DNA of 48,755 bases from the NCBI GenBank assembly GCA_026394155.1, contig JAPKYT010000077.1, forward strand, positions 1 to 48,755, written 5' to 3'. This DNA comes from a bacterium (GTDB lineage Bacteria; Electryoneota; RPQS01). The notes under the pieces are model-generated. The model was not told the origin of the DNA and did not search any database. It saw only the letters and a program-made list of their open reading frames with translations. Made by a program: the position numbers and the translations under genes. Of the stretch, positions 38,967 to 47,165 are shown in pieces (within the stretch, counting starts at the first letter, position 1; each line of letters starts with the position of its first letter).

Positions 38967-39224
38967 ATGCTGAAAATACAAGTGCTCGGAACCGGTTGTC
39001 CCAAGTGCAAAAAGCTGGCGGAAAACGCAGAAATGGCCGCCAATGATCTCGGTCTCGACTATGTCCTCGAAAAAGTCACGGACATCAACGAGATCATGAA
39101 ATTCAAGGTGTGGCAAACGCCGGGCTTGGTGGTGGACGGAGAGGTGAGATCCGCCGGAAAAGTGCTGACGATGGAGGAGATCAAGAAGATTCTCGAAACC
39201 GCCGCGCGGACTCCATCCGCTTAG
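38967..39224 (+). CDS. Small thioredoxin/glutaredoxin-like protein
   Basis: LKIQVLGTGCPKCKKLAENAEMAANDLGL...VWQTPGLVVDGEVRSAGKV. Confidence 0.93.
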   Translation: MLKIQVLGTGCPKCKKLAENAEMAANDLGLDYVLEKVTDINEIMKFKVWQTPGLVVDGEVRSAGKVLTMEEIKKILETAARTPSA

Positions 39225-39258
39225 GATGTCCAGACCTGAGAGTCACGAGAGGTGTGTC

Positions 39259-39657
39259 ATGAACAAGCGCATTTGCGCGGGCGCGGCGATTTTGGCGTTG
39301 GCGGTTCTCTTTCTTTCTTGCGGCACTGCCGACACGGGCAAAGGTTCACCGCCGCGCGTTCTACAGGGCGAGGCCAGAATCACCTTCATCGAACTCGGAT
39401 CGGTGACCTGCATTCCCTGCAAGCAGATGAAGCCGGTCATGGAGTCCATTGAGAAACGCTATGCCGGTCAGGTGAAGGTGGTCTTTTACGACGTCTGGAA
39501 GGACAAACGTCCCGCCGAACAATACAAGATTCGGCTCATTCCGACGCAGGTCTTCCTCGACAAGGACGGCAAGGAACTCCTGCGGCACGAAGGCTTCTTC
39601 GCTGAAGCGGAGATTGACAAGTTCCTCGCCGCGCAAGGCGTGAAGCCCAAAGGGTAG
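39259..39657 (+). CDS. Thioredoxin-family lipoprotein
   Basis: Lipobox-like LAVLFLSCG. FIELGSVTCIPCKQMKPVMESIEKRYAGQVKVVFYDVWKDKRPAEQYKIRLIPTQVFLDKDGKE. Confidence 0.9.
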   Translation: MNKRICAGAAILALAVLFLSCGTADTGKGSPPRVLQGEARITFIELGSVTCIPCKQMKPVMESIEKRYAGQVKVVFYDVWKDKRPAEQYKIRLIPTQVFLDKDGKELLRHEGFFAEAEIDKFLAAQGVKPKG

Positions 39658-39662
39658 AGAGA

Positions 39663-40364
39663 GTGATTCAGCAAACCTTCACCGCGCTGAATGAAGCTCT
39701 GCTCCAGAGTTTCTGGGTGGCGATGCTCGCTTCCGTGACGTGGGGAATCCTGAGCATTCTCCTCAGCCCCTGCCATCTGGCCAGCATTCCGCTTCTGATC
39801 GGATTCATCAGCAGTCAGCAAGTCGCATCCGTCAAGCGCACATTCGTCCTCTCGCTCACCTTTGCCTTCGGCATTCTGCTCACCATCGCCGCCATCGGTC
39901 TCGTTACGGCGGCGCTGGGCCGGCTCATGGGTGACGTCGGCACGGTCGGCACTTATCTGGTCGCCGGCGTGTTCTTTGTCGTCGGCCTTTATCTGATGGG
40001 AGTGGTAAACCTGCCGTGGAGCGGGATGCAGCTTTCGAGCGACCGTAGTTCGGGAGTCGCGGCGGCGCTGATTCTCGGACTCTTGTTCGGAATTGGATTG
40101 GGACCCTGCACGTTCGCTTTCATGGCTCCGGTGCTGGGCGTGGTCTTTCAAACGGCAACCACCAATTTCGCCGGCGCGGTGACCTTGTTGTTCGCCTTCG
40201 CACTCGGGCACTGTGCGGTGATTGTCGCCGCCGGGATGCTGGCCGGGCACATCCAGCGGTATCTGGACTGGTCCGACAAGTCCAGGGTGACTCTCTGGAT
40301 CAAGCGGGTCTGCGGCTTTCTCGTGATTCTCGGCGGAGTGTATATGATTTGGAAGGTGTCGTAG
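39663..40364 (+). CDS. ccdA: Cytochrome c biogenesis CcdA/DsbD-like transmembrane protein
   Basis: SVTWGILSILLSPCHLASIPLLIGFISSQQ and LGLLFGIGLGPCTFAFMAPVLGVVF (paired SPC/GPC motifs). Confidence 0.9.
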   Translation: MIQQTFTALNEALLQSFWVAMLASVTWGILSILLSPCHLASIPLLIGFISSQQVASVKRTFVLSLTFAFGILLTIAAIGLVTAALGRLMGDVGTVGTYLVAGVFFVVGLYLMGVVNLPWSGMQLSSDRSSGVAAALILGLLFGIGLGPCTFAFMAPVLGVVFQTATTNFAGAVTLLFAFALGHCAVIVAAGMLAGHIQRYLDWSDKSRVTLWIKRVCGFLVILGGVYMIWKVS

Positions 40365-40386
40365 CGACGGAACCTCGAACTGCACT

Positions 40387-40857
40387 ATGACTCAACACAG
40401 GATGTTCTTCCCGGTGACAGCGCTGGTCATTGCGGCTCTCATGCTGCCCGGCGCAGGCGGCTCCTTCGCGGAGGAGTTGGCCGTCGCGCCGGACACGGCC
40501 TTGCCGAGCATTCCCCATGATGGTCACGTGGTCGTGGCCTACTACTTCTATACCACGCTGCGCTGCGAGAATTGCCTGCGAATCGAGACCTGGTCGAAGC
40601 AGGCTCTTGATAGCGCCTTTGTCGAACAACAATCCGCCGGTTTGCTGTGGTGGCGGCCGCTGAATACGGACCTGAACCCGTACGCGCACTTCACCACCGA
40701 CTACAAACTCGAGCGAAAGTCGCTGGTCATCGCCGAGTTCGAAGATGGCGAACAGGTGCGATGGAAGAAATGCGAGAGCGTTTGGGATCTGTTAGAGGAC
40801 AAGCCGGGATTCGCCGCCTATATCCAAACGGAGGTGAGCGAGTACTTGTCCCCGTAA
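40387..40857 (+). CDS. ArsF-like exported redox protein
   Basis: Signal peptide. VVAYYFYTTLRCENCLRIETWSKQALDSAF...NPYAHFTTDYKLERKSLVIAEFEDGEQVRWKKCESVW. Confidence 0.75.
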   Translation: MTQHRMFFPVTALVIAALMLPGAGGSFAEELAVAPDTALPSIPHDGHVVVAYYFYTTLRCENCLRIETWSKQALDSAFVEQQSAGLLWWRPLNTDLNPYAHFTTDYKLERKSLVIAEFEDGEQVRWKKCESVWDLLEDKPGFAAYIQTEVSEYLSP

Positions 40858-41004
40858 GCGATGTATCGCCGTCGTCGCCTGCTCGCCAGCGCTGTACAGA
40901 TGTTCAATCCGTTCCCAAGCCCTCGCCCATCGGGGGCTTTGCTCATCTCCACGAAATTGCTATATTGCGGCAAGATCAAAAGTTCCAGCCCGCGAGAAGA
41001 GTGA

Positions 41005-41823
41005 ATGTCAAGAACCTCCATTGATAGTTGGACGGAGCGACCCGCGCGGACATTCCGCAAGGTCGTTTGCATCATGCCCGCCTACAACGCCGAGACGACT
41101 CTGGAGAAAACCTACCTTTCCATCCCCGAAGGTTGCGTGGCCGAGTTCATTCTCACGGACGACGGCAGCAAGGACCGGACGGTGGAAATCGCCGAGCGGC
41201 TGGGGATGACTGTGATCCGGCACGAAAACAACCGCGGCTACGGCGCGAATCAGAAGACCTGCTACGACGCGGCGCTGGAGCGCGGTGCCGACGCGGTGGT
41301 GATGATTCACCCCGACTACCAGTATGACGGTCGCGTGACCCCGCACGCGGTGGGTCTTCTGGCCGCCGGTACCTGCGACGTGATCCTCGGCTCGCGCATC
41401 CGCACGCGGCGCGAGACTCTCGAAGGCGGCATGCCCGTCTACAAGTACATCAGCAACCGCCTGCTGACGACCTTCGAGAACGTCGCTTTGGGACAAAATC
41501 TCGGCGATTTTCACTCCGGATTCCGGGCTTATGTACGTGAGGTGCTCGAGACCGTCAACTACCATGCGAACTCTGATGACTTTGTGTTTGACTCGGAGTT
41601 TCTCGCACAATGCGTCTACCACGGATTCCGGCTCGGCGACATACCGATTCCGACGCGATATTTCCATGAGGCCTCGTCCATCAACTTCGGTCGCAGCCTG
41701 ACGTATGGCTTGCAGACCGTGGCTGTGATGGGGAAGTACTGGATGGTGAAAGCCGGTGCCGCTCACAGCCGGCTTTTCAATCTCAATCCCGCACATCCTT
41801 CCCACAGCCCGGAGACGGCATGA
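41005..41823 (+). CDS. Family 2 glycosyltransferase (dolichyl-phosphate mannose synthase-like)
   Basis: [22 protein letters not shown]...[62 protein letters not shown]. Confidence 0.94.
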   Translation: MSRTSIDSWTERPARTFRKVVCIMPAYNAETTLEKTYLSIPEGCVAEFILTDDGSKDRTVEIAERLGMTVIRHENNRGYGANQKTCYDAALERGADAVVMIHPDYQYDGRVTPHAVGLLAAGTCDVILGSRIRTRRETLEGGMPVYKYISNRLLTTFENVALGQNLGDFHSGFRAYVREVLETVNYHANSDDFVFDSEFLAQCVYHGFRLGDIPIPTRYFHEASSINFGRSLTYGLQTVAVMGKYWMVKAGAAHSRLFNLNPAHPSHSPETA

Positions 41824-41975
41824 AAGGCGGCTTTCTCTCGCCTCGTTTCATCCTTCAGAATGATGCTCCTTTCTACCAGCCGATTTTCTCTCACCACACC
41901 GGAGAACGTCCACTCCAGAAGAAGAACGGCCTTGCGAAGAATGCAAGGCCGATGGAGTTCACGTTGCCAAAGTCC

Positions 41976-42893
41976 TCAGAGTGGCTTGACTGCACGGACT
42001 TGAAGCGAGCCTGCGTACGTCAGATCCAGATCATCGGTCGGTTTCTTTCCCTTGAGCCGGTAAGCCATCCGCCAGAGTCCTAGACCAAGTCGGAAAGCGG
42101 TCCGGTCCAGCGCAAGGCTCATACGCCGTACGATTGAGACTTGATTCCAAATCCAGAAACGGGAATGGAGAGCCTCGAGACCCGACCATCCCGGACGAAT
42201 CAGGATTTCCACAAATCCGGCACGGTGCAGCACCTCGCGAACCCCCAAGTGCGACATGTGAAAATAGGATTCGGCATGATACGGCTCCAGAAAGGCGCTT
42301 GACGCCACCAAGGCGCCGCCCTTCTTCAGAACCCGAAAGATTTCCCGGGCGGCCTGAAACGGATCGTACAAGTGTTCGAAGACCGCAATCGAGGTGACCA
42401 CATCGAACTGCTCATCGGCGAACGGCAGTTCGTGTCCGTCGCAAACACAGTCCGTCAACGAACTCGGATAGACGTCGAACGCCGTCACCGAAAACCCGTT
42501 TTCCTCCAGCCAGCGCCGATCGCCGCCGTCCCCGCTTCCGCAGTTCAGAAGCCGCGATCCGGAAACACCGCGAAGGAGCTCCTGCAAGCGGCCCGTTTCC
42601 CAGTGTCTCCGCGCGGCGTTCTTGCCCAGTGCGGCAGGTTCAACCTTGTAGGCAAGAACGTCCTCCGTTTTCAGCGGCGAACGGCTGCTCAGAAATACGG
42701 GAATGCCACCGAATGAGTGTTGCGGAAAGCGCGCCCCACACTTGGCACATTGAAATCCGCTCGGAGCCGTTTTCGCAAGGCCGTCAGCACCGCACTCAAC
42801 ACATCGCAGTGCGAGCGCCAACAGCCCATCAGCGGCCATTTTTTCGGACGCTGCGGGAGTGGTCGTGAGGGATCTGTTTCCGGGCGGACTCAC
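41976..42893 (-). CDS. SAM-dependent methyltransferase (methyltransferase 11-like)
   Basis: Zn-ribbon-like CVECGADGLAKTAPSGFQCAKCGARFP, then LLNCGSGDGGDRRWLEENGFSVTAFDVYPSSLTDCVCDGHELPFADEQFDVVTSIAVFEHLYDPFQAAREIFRVLKKGG. Confidence 0.9.
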   Translation of the reverse strand: MSPPGNRSLTTTPAASEKMAADGLLALALRCVECGADGLAKTAPSGFQCAKCGARFPQHSFGGIPVFLSSRSPLKTEDVLAYKVEPAALGKNAARRHWETGRLQELLRGVSGSRLLNCGSGDGGDRRWLEENGFSVTAFDVYPSSLTDCVCDGHELPFADEQFDVVTSIAVFEHLYDPFQAAREIFRVLKKGGALVASSAFLEPYHAESYFHMSHLGVREVLHRAGFVEILIRPGWSGLEALHSRFWIWNQVSIVRRMSLALDRTAFRLGLGLWRMAYRLKGKKPTDDLDLTYAGSLQVRAVKPL

Positions 42894-42974
42894 CTAAGGC
42901 AAGAACCTACTTTCGTTTGCGTGAAAAAAAGGAGCGAGGCCGCAACAAATCGCCCCGACCTCCTCGGAAAACGG

Positions 42975-43048
42975 AAGCGCAGAAGGGACTCAAACCCCCG
43001 ACACCAGAATCATGATTCCCGTGCTCTGACGAGCTGAGCCACTCCGTC
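42975..43048 (-). tRNA. tRNA-like sequence, anticodon CAT (degenerate; possible pseudo-tRNA)
   Basis: Minus strand gacggagTGGCTCAGCTCGTCAGAGCAcgggaATCATGAttctggtgtcgggggtttgagtcccttctgcgct. D-, anticodon- and T-arms form with several G-U pairs. Acceptor stem has two mismatches and T-loop C56 is T. Confidence 0.5.
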
Positions 43049-43213
43049 AGATACCTCATGTTCCACAGGGGGTTAATGGTAAGCAAAAACCGTCCCAATG
43101 TCAAGCCAACATCTCGGGCCAAGTCTTGATTGTTGCGCAGCCCGACGTTACATTTGCAGTGGAAATATTGAACATGACCCGCCAGATAACTAAGTCCGCC
43201 ACGATCCCGCAGG

Positions 43214-43267
43214 ATGAATAATCTGAAGTCGTTGAGTGTCTTGGTGACCGGAGCGGCCGACTTCTCT
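43214..43267 (+). pseudogene. 5' fragment of an NAD-dependent epimerase/SDR gene
   Basis: MNNLKSLSVLVTGAADF matches the VLVTGAAGFIGS Rossmann start, then diverges abruptly. Confidence 0.5.
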
Positions 43268-43394
43268 ACCTCGCGTTCACGGGAGCGGGCGCGGATTGGT
43301 GGCTGCGGCGACGCGCCGAGCGACGCCGCGCCCGAGTCTCGAATACCGCCGCCTCGATGGAGTAGGCGCGTAACGTCGTCGCATACACCTCGCC

Positions 43395-43736
43395 ATGTTC
43401 CTCTGTTTTAAGTTCTCGCCGCGAAACCCGGCAGCACCCCCAGCGGCAGACCGCATTGATGGGCAGCGCTGGGCCCTCGATATCGAGCGTTCGACGAACG
43501 AGCGCCCGTGGTATCCTCAAATCGCGGAACAACGGAGCGAGACCGGCTACCGTTTCTTGGCAGGCCGGCTCGCCGGCCAAACGGATTCACGCGAGCTTCC
43601 GTCTTCGGCTCCCTCTGTCTCGGCGGCGAGCGACTGGAACTTCTCTTCCGGAGAGCCTGACGGCAGTTGGATTGCCCTCAAGTTTGACCGGCGCGAAGAC
43701 ACCCTGAGCATTGCTTGTGACCTGTTCCTGCTGTAG
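43395..43736 (+). pseudogene. Possible fragment of an asparagine synthase-like class II glutamine amidotransferase domain
   Basis: GSWIALKFDRREDTLSIACDLF resembles the G-x-W/F-A-L-x-x-x-D-R-R-x-x-x-L-x-x-x-x-D segment of such domains. Stops right after. Confidence 0.3.
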
Positions 43737-43840
43737 CGCTGGTACTACGCTTGCAGCGGCCAAACGTGGTTCGTCGCCAATTCACTCCGTTTCCTTCGCC
43801 GCAGGCTCGGCCTGCCGGCGAAGCTCGGATGGGTACAACG

Positions 43841-43871
43841 GAAGCGGGCCTCGAAAATCGAGGCCCGCTTC
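43841..43871. terminator. Perfect 14-bp hairpin downstream of the T9SS-like tail
   Basis: GAAGCGGGCCTCGAaaaTCGAGGCCCGCTTC. Confidence 0.6.
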
Positions 43872-43894
43872 ATATTGACGATGAGCGACCGCGG

Positions 43895-43999
43895 CTATTT
43901 GAGCAACAGCATCTTGCCGGTCGCCTGAAAATCACTGGCGCTCATGCGCACCAGATACATGCCGGAAGGCAAGTGGCCGGCGTCGAACGTCACCCGCTG
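43895..43999 (-). pseudogene. C-terminal T9SS-type sorting tail, detached from its gene
   Basis: Minus strand reads [34 protein letters not shown]-stop, a type A sorting domain-like ending. Confidence 0.65.
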
Positions 44000-44454
44000 A
44001 CACCCCGCCGCCCACATAACCCGTCTCGGAAAACTCCGTCGCATCCCCCTTCACGAATGGAACGCCCAATCGCTTGGCGATGAGTTTCACAGTATAAGTT
44101 TTGCCAACGCCCGTCGGCCCAATCATTAAAATATTCAACTTGATTCGACCCAAATCAAGCTCGTCGGAATGCCGTTGGCTTTCAGATTCGCAGTGATGAA
44201 AGTGCACAGATTTCCGTCGCCAAAATCTCAATCGCTTCGTCCTGATGCACGACATAGTCCTTGAGAAAGGTTTCGAGTTCGGTCGGTTTCAGGTCAAAAT
44301 CAATCTCCTCTTCGGCCGGTCCGGGAGCCGTGTGCACCCCTTCATGAGGCGAGCCGAGGTCTCCTTCGGCAATCGCCACATCGTTGCCATATTTGCTGCG
44401 AAGGAACTCCACGATTGCTTCCCGCACTTTCTCCGGACTTGGAGGCTTGCTCAT
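43999..44454 (-). pseudogene. ClpX/HslU-like AAA+ ATPase fragment, frameshifted and 3'-truncated
   Basis: Two frames: MSKPPSPEKVREAIVEFLRSKYGND...[28 protein letters not shown], then [51 protein letters not shown]. Confidence 0.7.
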
Positions 44455-44528
44455 AGCTATCAACTTCCTTGTAAGCAATAATGAATGTGCCGCCATTGTA
44501 GCCACGCTAACGTCCCAACATGCGCACC

Positions 44529-45152
44529 CTACTGGCCATCCGAGTAGCAAGGTCTCAATGATCCCAATACCCTCACGATGCCTTTGTACTTCGGTTTGTT
44601 GATGCTCTTGGCGAGCATCCCCTCATCAAATCCGGACGGCCCAAAACTGAATGAACATGAATCTTGCCAAACCGCCTCTCGTGTAGATTTGGATACCAGC
44701 ATAGCACTGAGAGTCGAAATCCTGCCTCCGGCAACTTCACTCTCGCTCCTGCGACAATTGCCGACCGACATGAATAGGATTAGCTCCGTCGTTTTCCCTC
44801 CAACGAGATCAAGAGTACTTTGTTGGACAGAGCGAATAGAGTCGGGATCCACTGATTGGTTCGACAAAACGGCATAATAACCCAATGATTCCAGTAAGAA
44901 TTGGGCTATTTTTCGAATCATACTATCAGCCTTGATGCAGCGGGATGAATCTTCAACGACGACATCACCCATTTGGTATCGATAGTGTTCCTCAACTACA
45001 TTGTCACGGATCGGAACGATCGCAACGGCAAAATCAAGTCCGCGTAGTTGCTCGGATTCTTCAAGAAATGTGACCGCAAGTCCACCCCCCCCCCATCGGA
45101 CCAATGGAAATCGGCCATATAAGCTATATATGCTGGTATGGACTCCGACCAA
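44529..45152 (-). CDS. Hypothetical protein, 5' end uncertain, contains a G10 tract
   Basis: Continuous frame with protein-like sequence FPLVRWGGGGLAVTFLEESEQLRGLDFAVAIVPIRDNVVEEHYRYQ. The frame stays open upstream to about 45218, close to the IS end. Confidence 0.55.
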   Translation of the reverse strand: MVGVHTSIYSLYGRFPLVRWGGGGLAVTFLEESEQLRGLDFAVAIVPIRDNVVEEHYRYQMGDVVVEDSSRCIKADSMIRKIAQFLLESLGYYAVLSNQSVDPDSIRSVQQSTLDLVGGKTTELILFMSVGNCRRSESEVAGGRISTLSAMLVSKSTREAVWQDSCSFSFGPSGFDEGMLAKSINKPKYKGIVRVLGSLRPCYSDGQ

Positions 45153-45235
45153 TCCATCTGCTCCCGCAGACGCGCAAAGGGTGGGGAAGAAGTGCTCTTG
45201 CGAACAGCAGCGGCCTCATCGCCTATGAACAAACA

Positions 45236-46999
45236 GGGGCCGACTCAGAAGTAACTGGGTCGGCTCTTTGTATTCTTGGTATCGGCGGTGTTGTGGAGCG
45301 GGAGTAAGGAAGAGAGCCAGCGGGGCGTGGATCAAGCCGGGCAAGGTTGAGTAGTCGCCCACCACTTTTTCAGGTTGTGGGCCAAGGCGACCAGATGGAA
45401 CTCGGTTTTGACTTTGTCCAAGCCGCGCAAGGTGAACCGTCGAAAGTTGCCGTTGTGCTTGATCTGTCCGAACACCGACTCCACCTCGATCATCCGCCGC
45501 GAGCGATACTCCCGGCCCGGTGGACTGTTCAGGAGCTCTCGCGCCTTTTGATGATAGGGTTCCACGTCGGCGTTGGTCCATAGGCGGCGCGCGGCATACT
45601 TCGGCGAGCACCGCGCCTTCAGGGGACAGGTCGTGCAGTCGTGGGCCTCGTAGATCCGCAACGTGCGATCCTTGCGATGCCACGACCGGAGGTAGGACAA
45701 GGTCTGCCCTTGGGGACAGGTATAGGTGTCGCTTGAAGAGTCGTAGACGAATGCGGTGTAATCCAGCGCGCTGTCCTTGCGCTTGCCCCGCTGTTCCTGA
45801 TCAAAGCGGTTGTACTTGACATACGCCGTCGCCCCCCGTGCTTCCAGATCCCGGTAGTTCTGGGCACTGCCGTAGGCGGCATCGGCCACCACCACCTCCG
45901 GATCGATCCCGTACAGATCATGAAAGTGATCCAGATGCGCTTTCAGCGTGGGCGTGTCCGTGGGGTCCTGATGCACCGTGACGTTGGTGATGAACTGCTG
46001 TTCCGTGCTGATCTGCACATTGTAGCCCGGCTTGAGCTGGCCGTTGCGCATCCGGTCTTCCTTCATCCGCATGAAGGTGGCATCTTCATCCGTCTTGGAA
46101 AAGCTGTTCCGCTCGCCCAGGATATCCTGTTGCCGCTCGTACTTCTGAAGCCGCGGCAAGAAGTTCTGGCGGATCTTCTTCACCGCCTTGCCCGTCGGAT
46201 CGTCCTGATCCTTCTCCTTCCGAGCCGCCAGCCGCGCTTCCATCTCCTGGGCTGTCCGTTCGAGCTGCCCAGCCGTGATCGGCGTCGCGTTTTCCCCCAC
46301 CTCTTCGAGATCCTTGTCCCCGTAGCGCGCGTTCTCCGTGTCGTTCTCCGCCTCGATCTGACGGAGCAACTCACGCACTTGCGCTTCCAGACGGGTCTTC
46401 TGCGTCCGGACCCCTTTGCCCCAGACGAAGCTGTAGCGGTTGGCCTGAGCTTCGATCTTGGTCCCGTCCACAAAGGTCTCACACAGCGTCACCAGCCCTG
46501 CTTCCACCAACAGCGCCGTCAGTGACACAAACACCTCTTCAATCGTCTGCTTCAGATGGGACGTACGGAAGCGGTTGAGGGTGCGGAAGTCCGGTCGCTG
46601 GCTTCCGGAGAGCCACATGTAGTGCACGTTCTCCCGTAGCGCCTTGGCGATCCGGCGCGAGGAGCGCACCCCATCCAGATACGCGTAGAGCATCACCTTC
46701 AACAGCATGCGGGGGTGATAACGGCTGGCCCCGCCGCCGTCATAGGACGAAAGCAGCGCGGCCAGATCCATGCGGTCCACGACCTCGTTGACCACCCGCA
46801 CCGCATGACCCGAAGGAATCAACTCTTCGAGCGAGGACGGCAGCATCGTGGTCTGATGCTGATGATACGGCTTGAATACCGGCTGCGACGATACACCCTT
46901 GGGCATAGCCACTCTCCTTTGGCAAACACCACGCTGCCCAAAGATAACTCACCGCCAACAAAAAAGAAAGGGGCCGACCCGTACTTATGGGACAGCCCC
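45236..46999 (-). mobile_element. IS1182-family insertion sequence (outer limits could extend to about 45224-47013)
   Basis: Imperfect TIRs: left aggggccgactcagaagtaactgggtcggctcttt, right (rc) gggggctgtcccataagtacgggtcggccccttt. Encloses one transposase. Confidence 0.85.
45332..46912 (-). CDS. IS1182-family transposase
   Basis: FKPYHQHQTTMLPSSLEELIPSGHAVRVVNEVVDRMDL...MLLKVMLYAYLDGVRSSRRIAKALRENVHYMWLSGSQRPDFRTLNRFR...CPQGQTLSY. Confidence 0.95.
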   Translation of the reverse strand: MAMPKGVSSQPVFKPYHQHQTTMLPSSLEELIPSGHAVRVVNEVVDRMDLAALLSSYDGGGASRYHPRMLLKVMLYAYLDGVRSSRRIAKALRENVHYMWLSGSQRPDFRTLNRFRTSHLKQTIEEVFVSLTALLVEAGLVTLCETFVDGTKIEAQANRYSFVWGKGVRTQKTRLEAQVRELLRQIEAENDTENARYGDKDLEEVGENATPITAGQLERTAQEMEARLAARKEKDQDDPTGKAVKKIRQNFLPRLQKYERQQDILGERNSFSKTDEDATFMRMKEDRMRNGQLKPGYNVQISTEQQFITNVTVHQDPTDTPTLKAHLDHFHDLYGIDPEVVVADAAYGSAQNYRDLEARGATAYVKYNRFDQEQRGKRKDSALDYTAFVYDSSSDTYTCPQGQTLSYLRSWHRKDRTLRIYEAHDCTTCPLKARCSPKYAARRLWTNADVEPYHQKARELLNSPPGREYRSRRMIEVESVFGQIKHNGNFRRFTLRGLDKVKTEFHLVALAHNLKKWWATTQPCPA

Positions 47000-47047
47000 C
47001 GTTGAGTTCATAAGAGCGCACTGCCGTGCGGCACTACCGCACGGGCG

Positions 47048-47089
47048 CCCGATTCCGGCCGGGTGGCGAAGACTGACCCGGCTCGGCGG
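47048..47089 (-). repeat. 42-bp hairpin repeat, copy C (inverted)
   Basis: Reverse complement is identical to copies A and B over 42 nt. Confidence 0.85.
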
Positions 47090-47165
47090 TCAATTCGTTT
47101 TTCTGATTTCTAATTTCTCGTTTCTCATTTCTTCCTTTCTTCACGCCTCCTTGGACTGCCGCGGC

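Noticed and set aside
37539-39116. 525-aa minus-strand ORF opposite the ArsP-like permease
   Set aside because: His/Arg/Gln-rich low-information sequence. The plus strand encodes a well-formed membrane protein.
41926-41953. Possible small RNA at the CGGCCTTGC-gaagaat-GCAAGGCCG hairpin
   Set aside because: Lies between convergent genes and is best explained as a simple terminator.
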